This document shows positions 34,793 to 43,000 of a stretch of 57,178 nucleotides of DNA, in pieces. A program made the position numbers and the translations under genes. This DNA comes from Fibrobacteria bacterium. GTDB lineage: Bacteria > Fibrobacterota > Fibrobacteria > UBA11236. Positions within the stretch are counted from its first letter, which is position 1; every line of letters begins with the position of its first letter. The notes beneath the pieces are model-generated. The model worked only from the letters and a program-made list of their open reading frames with translations. It was not told where the DNA came from and ran no database searches. The stretch lies in NCBI GenBank assembly GCA_025360005.1, contig JANYDA010000039.1, positions 1-57,178 of the forward strand, in the 5' to 3' direction.

Positions 34793-35308
34793 TTGGACAG
34801 CCAGCCACAGAGTAGTTCACCCGCGGGCGCCAACAGCCACGCGGCTTACTCCGTCAATCTTCCCAGCGATCTGGAATACATTCCGCCGTTGCGCCAATTC
34901 GTCGCGGAGATAGCCAGGGTGGAAGGATTCTCCAAGAAGTTCTGCTTCCGCACGGAAATCATCGTGGATGAACTTGTCACCAACGGCATCCTGCACGGAT
35001 CCCAGGACGTGCATAGCTCCGTTACGGTTTCCGCCAAGTTTGAAGCGGGCTCCATGAACCTGTCCGTGCAGGACCAAGGCGGCACGCGCCTGAACCTGGA
35101 AAACCTGAAGCGCGCCGTCTACAGCCCCAAGCCGCCTTCCAGCGACAAAAAGAAGGGCCGGGGCCTGGTCATCGTCCAGATGCTCAGCAGCGAAGTCAAA
35201 ATAGATGTGGGTGAGAGCGGGCAGACCCAGGTGCATGTAGTAAAGACCAAGGACCCGGACGAAACCCAGGCCCAGCGCGAAAAACTCCTCTACGAAAGCG
35301 ACCTATGA
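34793..35308 (+). CDS. RsbW/SpoIIAB-like HATPase (anti-sigma-type kinase)
   Basis: The 171-residue protein is a GHKL ATPase of the anti-sigma-factor kinase type. The N-box is IIVDELVTNGILHGS (about residues 58-72), the G1 box SVQDQGGTRLN (about 92-102) and the G2 box KKGRGLVIVQML (about 119-130). These proteins bind a sigma factor or another target and phosphorylate a STAS antagonist. The start is a TTG at 34793 with GAGAGGGG seven bases upstream; no ATG precedes the domain. Its stop overlaps the start of the next gene (ATGA), forming a coupled module. Confidence 0.88.
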   Translation: MDSQPQSSSPAGANSHAAYSVNLPSDLEYIPPLRQFVAEIARVEGFSKKFCFRTEIIVDELVTNGILHGSQDVHSSVTVSAKFEAGSMNLSVQDQGGTRLNLENLKRAVYSPKPPSSDKKKGRGLVIVQMLSSEVKIDVGESGQTQVHVVKTKDPDETQAQREKLLYESDL

Positions 35309-36084
35309 GGATTTCCCAGCAGGTCAGCAGGCACGACGAACGCATCATTCTCCTGCATTTTGATGGCGATCTGAATGCCAGCGATTGCGAAGCGACCAGC
35401 AAGATATTCCAGGAGATTATCGATTCCAAGAAGTACTTCATTGTGGCCCTGATGGAAAACGTGACCTTCGTTTCCTCTCCATTCCTGGGAGAGCTGATGG
35501 GATGCAAGCTCCGCCTGGTGGAAAAAGGCGGTAACATGGTGGTGGTCGGACTCAATTACGATCTCCGCGAGCGTCTTATCCAAATGGGCGCCGACAAGAT
35601 CTTCCAGTTCTATCCGGATACGCATACGGCTTACAACCATTACCATTGGGAATACACCCAATCGGCGCAGGTGGTCAGCATCACCCTGCCGCCCAAGCTG
35701 CAATCCGTACCGGCCGTGCGGCGTTTCATCGCCGGCATCGCCAAGCAAAAAGGCTATACCGCCCGCGACTCCTTCCGCATCGAAACCATCGTGGACGAAA
35801 TCGCCAACAACGCCATCGAACACGGAGATTCCTCGCAACCGGAAATCTCCGTGGAATTGCGCATCGATCGCAAGAAATTCGAGCTGCTCGTCCGCAACAA
35901 AACCTTGATGGACAAGGCCAACCAGCTCAAGTGCGTGCTGGAAGCCAATAAGGAGACGGCCCAGACCGGAGATACCCGCGGCCGCGGCCTGGCCTTGGTG
36001 AAGTTGATCAGCAACTCCATCAACGTTTCCATAGACAAATCGGGCACCGAAGTGAAAATCACGAAAATGCGGGAGGATAGCTAG
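35305..36084 (+). CDS. STAS-HATPase fusion protein (partner-switch hybrid)
   Basis: The 259-residue protein fuses an N-terminal STAS domain (about 1-112, IILLHFDGDLNASDCEATSK, VTFVSSPFLGEL) to a C-terminal GHKL ATPase-like domain (about 125-255). The latter keeps the N-box IETIVDEIANNAIEHGD and the G2-like GDTRGRGLALVKLI. The position of the G1 box reads LLVRNKTLMDK, without the DxGxG motif, so ATP binding may be weak or lost. Antagonist and kinase are usually separate proteins; here they share one chain between a kinase-like and a STAS protein. Confidence 0.88.
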   Translation: MRISQQVSRHDERIILLHFDGDLNASDCEATSKIFQEIIDSKKYFIVALMENVTFVSSPFLGELMGCKLRLVEKGGNMVVVGLNYDLRERLIQMGADKIFQFYPDTHTAYNHYHWEYTQSAQVVSITLPPKLQSVPAVRRFIAGIAKQKGYTARDSFRIETIVDEIANNAIEHGDSSQPEISVELRIDRKKFELLVRNKTLMDKANQLKCVLEANKETAQTGDTRGRGLALVKLISNSINVSIDKSGTEVKITKMREDS

Positions 36085-36087
36085 ACC

Positions 36088-36453
36088 ATGGACACGCAAA
36101 TAGAACTCCAGATCTCGGACCTGGATAATGTCCCGCACGGCAAACTGATCAAGTTCATGGGGGACCTGGACGCGACCAACGTGGAATCCACCCTCGATCA
36201 GGTCACCAAATTGATCAAGGAAGGTTTCGTGCTAATCGTCGCGGACTTCCGCAACCTGCGTTATGTCAATTCCACCGGCCTGGGGATCCTGCTGCATTTC
36301 AGCAAGACGGCCAAGGAAAAGAGCGGATGCTTCAAGATCGCCAACGTGAACGACAATGTCTACGAGATCATCGAAATCATAGGGGCGAATACCCTGCTGG
36401 ATATTTACGATAACGTGGAAGAGGCGATAGCATCCCTGCAGACGCGGAGATAG
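36088..36453 (+). CDS. STAS-domain anti-anti-sigma-type protein
   Basis: The 121-residue single-domain STAS protein has the typical fold signature IKFMGDLDATNVESTLDQ and the phospho-acceptor region FRNLRYVNSTGLGILLHF, where the Ser of NSTG (about residue 57) is the expected kinase target. GGAGG lies ten bases before the ATG, and only three bases separate it from the fusion gene. It is the likely substrate of the HATPase encoded first in this operon. Confidence 0.92.
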   Translation: MDTQIELQISDLDNVPHGKLIKFMGDLDATNVESTLDQVTKLIKEGFVLIVADFRNLRYVNSTGLGILLHFSKTAKEKSGCFKIANVNDNVYEIIEIIGANTLLDIYDNVEEAIASLQTRR

Positions 36454-36550
36454 GCTAAGAGGTCTCCGGGTCCCCTGGCCCTGGGTCTTTCGTCGGGCGT
36501 ACGGCGCGTACCAGTTTTACATTTATTCAAAAGATGCTTTGCGCCTTGGC

Positions 36551-36661
36551 GTCGGGCGTAAAGAAAAATCCAAGAGAAAATCCCGGTTTTTCTTTACGCC
36601 AGTCGCCAGTCGCCAGTCGCCAGTCGCCAGTCGCCAGTCGCCCGACGTCCGACGTCCGACG
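36551..36661. repeat. Intergenic palindrome plus AGTCGCC heptamer array
   Basis: This intergenic stretch (36454-36865) holds no credible gene. GGCGTAAAGAAAAA (36555-36568) and TTTTTCTTTACGCC (36587-36600) form a perfect 14-bp inverted repeat. Six exact tandem copies of AGTCGCC follow (36601-36642), then two and a half copies of CGACGTC (36643-36661). CGTCGGGCG (36550-36558) and CGCCCGACG (36639-36647) form an outer 9-bp inverted repeat that encloses both. The organisation suggests an intergenic mobile repeat with slippage-prone units. The rest of the interval is C-rich without recognised features. Confidence 0.85.
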
Positions 36662-36865
36662 AAATACTTCCGAAAACCTCCCCAGGCCTTCCCCCCTCCA
36701 AACCCTCCCCAAGCGCCCTCTTTCCCTAACCCCTTGCTAGGTCCCGACCTCCGGATCCCCTACCCCAGTAACCTTTGCCCTTGGTTTTTACTAAATTAAT
36801 GCCGCTTGCGGGGATGGCCCCCCATGTTGGGGATATCCCTTTTTCTATAGAACCAAAGGATCGTT

Positions 36866-39463
36866 ATGAAGCGCATTTTGTGCCTCCTTCCCCTGTTCGG
36901 CTTGCTGGCCTGCGAAGGCAAAAGGGAGGACAACAGTAAAGTTCTGGCCAAGATTTCCGGAGTCAGCTACACCCAGAGCGATTTTGAATTCATGCTCAAG
37001 ACCATGTCTTCCGATCGCGTGGCGGAGATCACCAAGGATCCGGAAGCGCGCCGCAAGCAGTTTAACTTCATGCTCAAGCAAAAGCTCCAGGCCATGGCCG
37101 CGGAGAAATCCAAGTTCGGGAAAAGCGCGGCCTTGAACGGCCGGCAGGATCTGATAGACAAGCGCATCGTCACCCAGGCCTATTACACCAACAACCTGGG
37201 CGAGAACGACGGCTTTCCCGTGCCTGAACTGGAAGCCTACTATAAGGCCAATCCTTCCAAGTTCTCCAACGACTCCGGGAAAGTCCTCCCCTTCGAGGAA
37301 GTGCGCACCCGCGTTGCGGACTCCCTTGCCCTCTCCAAGGCGCCGCTCGACTCTTTCTACCAGGCCAATAACCGCCGGTTCGAGCAGAAGGCCTTCTGCG
37401 ATCTCTCCTTGATCCAGACCAAGGATAAGAAAACCGCGGACGAGGCCGCCAAAGCCCTGGCGGGAGGCCTGGCGTTCGGCACTGCCGCCGCCAAATACTC
37501 CCTCCATGAAGCCAGCAAGAACAACCACGGCAAACTGGGCCGCCAAGTCAAAGGCGAGACCATGTGGGAACTGGGCGGCAATGTCAACCCGGACAGCCTG
37601 TTCTTCAACGATGCCACCAAGCTCAAGGTGGGAGCCGTTTCCCGCCCCATCAAGCGCGACAGCACCTGGCTGCTGGTCAAGGTGGATTCCTGTTCACCGC
37701 AAGTCATCCCTCCCCTCAACGTGGTCCGCAAGCAAGTCGGCGATGACTACCTGACGCAATACAAAGCCAAGCTCTCCGACAATGCGCTCGCAGACCTGAA
37801 AGCCAAGTACGGCGTCAAATTGATCAGCGCGACGGAAAACACGTCCGATGCGGATTTCCGCAAGTACTACGAGGCCCACAAGGACAGCTACATGTCACCG
37901 GAAACCTACGACGTGTGGCACATCGAATTCAAGAACAAGGATCAGTTGGTCAAGCGCGCCCAGGAAATCAAGGACCTGGAAGGCTTCAAGAAAGTCGCAG
38001 CGCGGATTTCCGAGAACGCCTGGACCAAGCCTGCCCAAGGCAAGATAGGCCTCATCAAGCGCGATCATTGCCTGCCGGACGGCATCGGCATGATGCCGGC
38101 GCTCTTCACCTCCCTGGACAGCATGTCCCCGGGCCTTTTGCCCACGCCCATGCAGAACCCGGACACCAAGAAATGGCATCTGTTCTGGCTGGCTGCCAAG
38201 AATCCCAAGCAGGCCAAATCCTTTGAACGCGTCGCCATTCTGGTCAAGCAGGATTATAAGTCCGAAAAGGTCAGCACCATCAAGCCGGAAGACACCTTGG
38301 CCACCTACGGCAAAGGCCGAGTTATCCGCGAGAAGGATGTCATCTTCCTGCGCGAAGAAATCCCCGCCCATATGCAGGATCGCTATACCCGCGAAGCCCT
38401 GTTGGACTACCTGCTGACCTGGGAGCTGGCCACGCAGGAAGCCAAGGCATTGGGCATGCTCGACGACATCAAGCTGCAAGCGATGCGGGAAGAGAATCGC
38501 GTGAATTATTGGGGCCAGATCTACCAGGATTCCATCGTCTCCCGTACAGGAGGATTGGATTCGCTGACCTTGAAGAAAACCTTCGAGGCCAACCGGGCCT
38601 ATTTCACCAAGGATTCCACCGAAAAGGATTACCACAAATTCATACGGGACATCGCCGCCTTCCTCACGGTTGACCCCAAAGATCTGGACATCGAGTACCG
38701 CACCAATCCCGAGCGTTACCGCAAAGACACCGTAGCGCTTTCCTTCGAGGAATCCCGCTACGACGTTTTCCAGAACGTAAAGGGAGCCGCCTACACCAAG
38801 GCCGAAGAGCAGCAGACGGATCGCCTGGAGCGCGAGTTCCAAGTGGTGATCATGGATCCCACTCTGCTGCCCCCCAAGATCAAGAATCCCCAGGAGGCCT
38901 ATAAGCAGGCGCAGAACCTGCATTATGATCGCAAGCTGGACGTGGCCGTGGAGCTGTACCAGCGCCTCCGGGAAGAGTTCCCTAAGAACGAAACGCTCCA
39001 GGATTCCATCTGCTTCGGCCTGGCGCAGATCTATATCGAACAGGAAAAGTACCAGCAGGCGCTGGCGGAATACCGCCGCCTCTCCTACCTCTACCCCAAG
39101 AGCAGCAACAATTACAAAGCCATGTTCATGGTCGGGTTCATCCATGCCGAACATCTCAAGAACGACTCCGCCGCCGTACGCGCCTTCGAAAAAATGCTCG
39201 CGCAATATCCTTCCAGCGATCTTTCCGACGATGCCGATTGGATGATCCGCAATATCCGCAGCGGAGGCAAACTGATGCCGGTGCTGGAAGGCGACAGCGG
39301 CTACGTGGCTCCCGATTCCATTAAAGGCGCGAAAGGCGCCAAGAGTGCCAATCCGGCAGCGACCGCCGTCTCCGCCGATACGTCCAAGGCGGCCAAGCCG
39401 GCTAGAGCCGCGACGCCCCCCGCCGCCAAGCCGGTCAAGGCTGATTCGACCGCGAAGAAATAA
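36866..39463 (+). CDS. PpiC/SurA-like peptidyl-prolyl isomerase lipoprotein with TPR region
   Basis: The 865-residue protein has a lipobox (GLLAC, Cys16), so it should be lipid-anchored in the envelope. A SurA-like N-terminal helical region (30-130) is followed by a parvulin-type PPIase segment (about 170-285, FGTAAAKYSLHEASKNNHGKL split by KLGRQVKGE). A second degenerate PPIase-like region spans about 345-450. Residues about 690-800 are TPR-like (AQIYIEQEKYQQALAEYRRL). The Ala/Lys/Pro-rich tail is probably disordered. It would help outer-membrane proteins fold. AAGGA lies five bases before the ATG, and a strong terminator follows. Confidence 0.87.
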   Translation: MKRILCLLPLFGLLACEGKREDNSKVLAKISGVSYTQSDFEFMLKTMSSDRVAEITKDPEARRKQFNFMLKQKLQAMAAEKSKFGKSAALNGRQDLIDKRIVTQAYYTNNLGENDGFPVPELEAYYKANPSKFSNDSGKVLPFEEVRTRVADSLALSKAPLDSFYQANNRRFEQKAFCDLSLIQTKDKKTADEAAKALAGGLAFGTAAAKYSLHEASKNNHGKLGRQVKGETMWELGGNVNPDSLFFNDATKLKVGAVSRPIKRDSTWLLVKVDSCSPQVIPPLNVVRKQVGDDYLTQYKAKLSDNALADLKAKYGVKLISATENTSDADFRKYYEAHKDSYMSPETYDVWHIEFKNKDQLVKRAQEIKDLEGFKKVAARISENAWTKPAQGKIGLIKRDHCLPDGIGMMPALFTSLDSMSPGLLPTPMQNPDTKKWHLFWLAAKNPKQAKSFERVAILVKQDYKSEKVSTIKPEDTLATYGKGRVIREKDVIFLREEIPAHMQDRYTREALLDYLLTWELATQEAKALGMLDDIKLQAMREENRVNYWGQIYQDSIVSRTGGLDSLTLKKTFEANRAYFTKDSTEKDYHKFIRDIAAFLTVDPKDLDIEYRTNPERYRKDTVALSFEESRYDVFQNVKGAAYTKAEEQQTDRLEREFQVVIMDPTLLPPKIKNPQEAYKQAQNLHYDRKLDVAVELYQRLREEFPKNETLQDSICFGLAQIYIEQEKYQQALAEYRRLSYLYPKSSNNYKAMFMVGFIHAEHLKNDSAAVRAFEKMLAQYPSSDLSDDADWMIRNIRSGGKLMPVLEGDSGYVAPDSIKGAKGAKSANPAATAVSADTSKAAKPARAATPPAAKPVKADSTAKK

Positions 39464-39486
39464 CCCTCCCCAACGAGAGAGGATCC

Positions 39487-39518
39487 AAAGGAGAGGCGCT
39501 TCAAGCCTCTCCTTTTTT
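39487..39518 (+). terminator. Rho-independent terminator after the foldase gene
   Basis: AAAGGAGAGGC (39487-39497) pairs perfectly with GCCTCTCCTTT (39505-39515) around a 7-base loop and runs into six T. It is 24 bases past the stop of the PPIase gene. Confidence 0.9.
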
Positions 39519-39850
39519 GTACCCGCCCCACAATCGTCAGATAGCGGTTCCCATGATGGGCCTGGTCCGCAAACAGGCGAAGGGATTCCTACGGAGGATT
39601 GGGGAATCTTTCGCCTAATCGGTGAGGAAAATGCCGGCAAGCTGACAACGGAGCCGGGTAAATTGATTTGCCCGCCGCCTGAGAAAATGCGCTCGGGGCA
39701 AACCCAGAAAGCGCAAATGCGCCCCCGCGGGCGCGTGAAACCGGGCCGGATACATGGTCGCCCTCAATTTCCTAACATGTAAAAAGATGTCATGGATCCG
39801 TTTAAAAGATCCCTAGTGGTGTACCCTATCCTTACGATGGTAATGCCGCC
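39519..39850. other. Non-coding stretch upstream of the desaturase gene
   Basis: I see no gene, RNA family or repeat here. It is GC-rich with several short self-complementary runs (for example GCGCAAATGCGC near 39711-39722), so a structured leader for the desaturase mRNA is possible but unsupported. Confidence 0.3.
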
Positions 39851-39880
39851 ATGCGCTTAGTGGTGGATAAGGACTTTACC

Positions 39881-40933
39881 ATGTCGGCTTCAATCTTCTT
39901 CCGCATTCCCAGGCCCATCCGCAGCATCGCGCAATGGATCGACAACGACGCCCCGCAAGGGATAACTTTCGGTGCCGAGGATAAAATAGTGTCCTTCCGC
40001 AGGCTCATTCCGTTCTTCATCCTGCATCTACCCGTTTTATTGGTGTTCTGGGTGGGGGCCAGCCCCGTAGCCGTGGCGGCGGCGGCGGCGCTGTATTTCC
40101 TGCGCATGTTCGCCATCACCGGCTGGTACCACCGCTACTTCTCGCACCGCACCTTCAAGACCGGGCGCGCCATGCAATTCATCTTCGCATTCATCGGCAA
40201 CGCTTCCGCGCAGCGCGGGGCCTTGCATTGGGCCGCCCATCATCGCAACCATCACCGCTTCTCGGATCAACCGCAGGACGCGCACTCGCCTCGCCAGCAT
40301 GGGTTCTGGATCAGCCATATGCTCTGGTTCGGCAAGCGCGAAAACTCCACCGCGCAAAGCCGGCATTGCAAGGACTTCGCCAAATTCCCCGAGCTCATGT
40401 TCCTGGACCGGTTCGATTTCGTCGCGCCCTTCATGCTGGGTTTCTTCACCTTGGGACTAGGTATGCTGCTCCATCGGGTTGCCCCGGGATTGCACACCAC
40501 CGGCGGCCAGATGCTTATCTGGGGCTTTTTCGTTTCCACCATCACCCTGTACCACGGCACCTTTTCCATAAATTCACTTGGCCACCTGCTGGGCAGGCAA
40601 CGCTATGCCACGGGCGACGACAGCAAGAACAGCTTCCTGCTGGCTTTGATCACCTTGGGCGAAGGCTGGCACAACAACCATCATCACTACGCCAACACCG
40701 TCCGCCAAGGATTCCGCTGGTGGGAAATAGACGTATCCTATTATCTGCTGTGGGGATTTTCCAAGCTGGGCCTGGTATGGGACCTCAAGCCCGTGCCCGC
40801 GCATCTACTGCACGACGAAGTCGCGGCGGCATCCGATTGGGTGGCGGTTCCGGCGCCCGATGGGATAACGATCGGGAGGCCGGAAAGCAAACCCCAGCCC
40901 CTCGAAGAGCCGCGTTTCTCCAAAGCGGCCTGA
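39881..40933 (+). CDS. Acyl-CoA/acyl-lipid delta-9-type fatty-acid desaturase
   Basis: The membrane di-iron desaturase (about 350 residues) has the three His boxes of the family: HRYFSH (about 84-89), HHRNHH (about 120-125) and EGWHNNHHHY (about 253-262). Several hydrophobic helices are present, including FFILHLPVLLVFWVG. It inserts a double bond into saturated acyl chains, adjusting membrane fluidity. I prefer the ATG at 39881, which has AGGA seven bases upstream; an ATG at 39851 without a ribosome-binding site would add ten residues. It converges on the gene ending at 40958. Confidence 0.93.
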   Translation: MSASIFFRIPRPIRSIAQWIDNDAPQGITFGAEDKIVSFRRLIPFFILHLPVLLVFWVGASPVAVAAAAALYFLRMFAITGWYHRYFSHRTFKTGRAMQFIFAFIGNASAQRGALHWAAHHRNHHRFSDQPQDAHSPRQHGFWISHMLWFGKRENSTAQSRHCKDFAKFPELMFLDRFDFVAPFMLGFFTLGLGMLLHRVAPGLHTTGGQMLIWGFFVSTITLYHGTFSINSLGHLLGRQRYATGDDSKNSFLLALITLGEGWHNNHHHYANTVRQGFRWWEIDVSYYLLWGFSKLGLVWDLKPVPAHLLHDEVAAASDWVAVPAPDGITIGRPESKPQPLEEPRFSKAA

Positions 40934-40957
40934 TCACCCTCCCATTCGATCCGTCCC

Positions 40958-41881
40958 TCAGAACAAATACGGGATGAACTGGAACTGCCGATTCAGCATA
41001 ACGCGCGTGTCATCGCCGAAGATGATGCCCGCCTTTACGGCTCCCCAAGACAGAAAGCCGCCGAAATCCGGTTCCATCGCGAATGGGTTCCGGAGTACCC
41101 CTTCTTCCTTGGCCGCCAGCAGGCCTCCCACTGCCATATAGGCGGGCAGCAAAGCATTGCGCCCCCAGCCCGGCCGGAGAAAGTAATAGCGCACCCCCCC
41201 TTCGCACGCGGAAGCGATGAGGATGCCGGTACCGTCCCGCCTGCTCCAAGCCGGGGTAACATAGGAGGTACTGTAGGAAAGCACCATCTCAAGTGGTCCC
41301 GGACTCCCCTGGGCATCCACCCCGAAGGCCGGAATCCCGCGCAATAGGAAGTGGTTGACCAGCACCTCCACCACGTTCAGCTTGGCCGAGTTGGGGCCAT
41401 ACTTGATCTCCAGCATTTCCAGGTTGCGCATGCGCGCGGCTAGGGCGCTTTCCAATTCCCTGGCCTGGAAGGCATCCAAAGGCTTCAGCAAAATCTCCTG
41501 CCGCGCGGAGTCCAAATGCCTGCGGATGAATCCATTGGCGACGTTCTTTACGAAGAGGAAGGAACCGCGCAAGCGCGCCTCCCGTTCCCGTTTGTCCGCC
41601 GCGCTCATGCGTTCCAAGTCGTGCCCCGCCACCGCCCATCCATCCGCCACGTCGGCCGAGTCCAGGAAGTCCAGGGAATCCTCCAGTTTGACGCTGACGG
41701 CCGGTTCCAGCTGGGCCAGCTTTATTTCCGCGGCCGCGGCGCGCACGGAAGCCAGGGCAGCCGCGAAGCCGGATTCCGGCAACGGCTTTTCCTTTGCCGC
41801 CGCGCTTGCAACCAAGATGAGAACAGCCCATAGAATCAGGAGCCGGACCGGCGCTTGCGTATCGCGAGGCGATTTTTCCAT
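40958..41881 (-). CDS. Secreted protein of unknown function
   Basis: I do not recognise a family. The 307-residue product has a signal peptide (VRLLILWAVLILVASAAA). A charged helical half follows (about 30-160, including LESALAARMRNLEMLEIKYG). The second half is Gly- and aromatic-rich and may be beta-structured (GGVRYYFLRPGWGRNALLP and GFLSWGAVKAGIIFGDDTRV). Its ATG overlaps the stop of the hydrolase gene (TGATG), so the two are translationally coupled and may act together, perhaps on lipids in the envelope. That link rests on context only. Confidence 0.72.
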   Translation of the reverse strand: MEKSPRDTQAPVRLLILWAVLILVASAAAKEKPLPESGFAAALASVRAAAAEIKLAQLEPAVSVKLEDSLDFLDSADVADGWAVAGHDLERMSAADKREREARLRGSFLFVKNVANGFIRRHLDSARQEILLKPLDAFQARELESALAARMRNLEMLEIKYGPNSAKLNVVEVLVNHFLLRGIPAFGVDAQGSPGPLEMVLSYSTSYVTPAWSRRDGTGILIASACEGGVRYYFLRPGWGRNALLPAYMAVGGLLAAKEEGVLRNPFAMEPDFGGFLSWGAVKAGIIFGDDTRVMLNRQFQFIPYLF

Positions 41882-42852
41882 CAGGCGATCCATCCCGCGA
41901 TTTCGGCGGCATGGTGGGCGATATAATTGTCCCAGGAATGCGGGTTCCTGAGGATTTGCGCCGATGACTCTCCGTTCACGGCGATATCCGCGAGGATGCC
42001 GATCAAGTCCGACTTGTCCTTGATGTCGAGGAAGCTCTGATCCTCCACTATGGCCGTCTGCCCGGCGGGAGCCATATAGGCCCAGGGCGCCCGCTTCTTG
42101 AAGAAGTGGCCCCCCACAGGATCCAGGTCGCCGGCGATGGAAACCCAATCGCGGGCGCAATACCCCGGATTGCCGGTGACCACATCCGTTTCGCTTGGCC
42201 GGAACACGCCTTGATCGGAAAGCGCGGCCAGGTGGCCTTTGGGAATCAGCGCGCCGAACTCCTGCGCCACGGTGCGGATCAATTGCACCGGGGACGCCAT
42301 GAAGATCACGGAACGGAATTGCATCAAATCGGAAACCGGCAGGAGTTGCAGAGCCGGATCCGCCGAAGCCGCGTGCAAGGCTTCATAAGTGTGGAAGCAG
42401 CCCATGCTATGGCAAATGATGGAGATTTTCTGGTTCTGGAATTGCACTCCGGATTTATGCCCGTCCAAGCGGATCTGTTGGATCTGGGCCAGGATCCGAT
42501 CGCGCACGGCCAAGCGCGCGGCTTCGTTGAGGATAGGCAGAAGCACATCGCCCAGGAAAGCGGCGATGGCCGCGCCCAGATCGGGATCGGTTTCCCGGGC
42601 GGCCGCCTGCTCGACGAAACCCTGCAGGGCGCTCAGCTGGGAGGCCAGGCCGATTTTGTCCTGGAACCAATCGTTGAGATCATCGTAGTAAACGCAGTAT
42701 TTTGCGATGCCGGGCGCTACCGCGGGTCCCAGGGAATCGGCGAACAATTTCAAGAGGGGATCGTAGCTTCCCGGCTTGGCTGTCCCGATACCGTGGATGA
42801 AAAGTACGGCCGTTTGCTTTGGCCACAATTGGCTTTGCGGTTTCCAACCCAT
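41881..42852 (-). CDS. Alpha/beta hydrolase (lipase-like)
   Basis: The 323-residue protein has the oxyanion-hole pattern VLFIHGIGTAKPG (about 16-28) and a nucleophile elbow ISIICHSMGCF with Ser149. The first position of the usual GxSxG is Cys, giving C-H-S-M-G. The fold is that of lipases and esterases; the substrate is unknown. No signal peptide is visible, so it should be cytoplasmic. An AGGTG element precedes the ATG. It is the last ordinary chromosomal gene before the tRNA fragment and the acquired region. Confidence 0.82.
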   Translation of the reverse strand: MGWKPQSQLWPKQTAVLFIHGIGTAKPGSYDPLLKLFADSLGPAVAPGIAKYCVYYDDLNDWFQDKIGLASQLSALQGFVEQAAARETDPDLGAAIAAFLGDVLLPILNEAARLAVRDRILAQIQQIRLDGHKSGVQFQNQKISIICHSMGCFHTYEALHAASADPALQLLPVSDLMQFRSVIFMASPVQLIRTVAQEFGALIPKGHLAALSDQGVFRPSETDVVTGNPGYCARDWVSIAGDLDPVGGHFFKKRAPWAYMAPAGQTAIVEDQSFLDIKDKSDLIGILADIAVNGESSAQILRNPHSWDNYIAHHAAEIAGWIA

Positions 42853-42965
42853 GCGTCACCTGCCGGAAAACCCGGAAAGTAGCATTCGAGAGCGCGCATG
42901 GGCGGATCCAGGAGATCCAACGGGAGATTTTCCGCGCTCGCCGTCTGGGCTGTTGAAACGGAATG

Positions 42966-43000
42966 AAAAGGGCCCGACTTCATGTGAAACCGGAGCCCTT
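42966..43000 (-). terminator. Rho-independent terminator downstream of the tRNA-Gly fragment
   Basis: On the minus strand AAGGGCTCCG pairs with CGGGCCCTT with one bulged T, then a TTTTCATT tail follows. It begins two bases after the CCA end of the tRNA remnant, as expected for the native terminator of a tRNA gene. Confidence 0.75.

Noticed and set aside
36601-36661. Possible CRISPR array in the heptamer repeat
   Set aside because: Units are 7 bases long with no spacers and no cas genes are nearby, so it is a simple tandem repeat.
39519-39850. Possible riboswitch upstream of the desaturase gene
   Set aside because: A GGGGAATC...GGTGAGGAAAATGCC stretch recalls parts of a cobalamin riboswitch, but the conserved core and order are missing.
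40037-40366. Minus-strand frame opposite the desaturase gene
   Set aside because: It overlaps the conserved His-box region of the plus-strand gene and shows no domain of its own.
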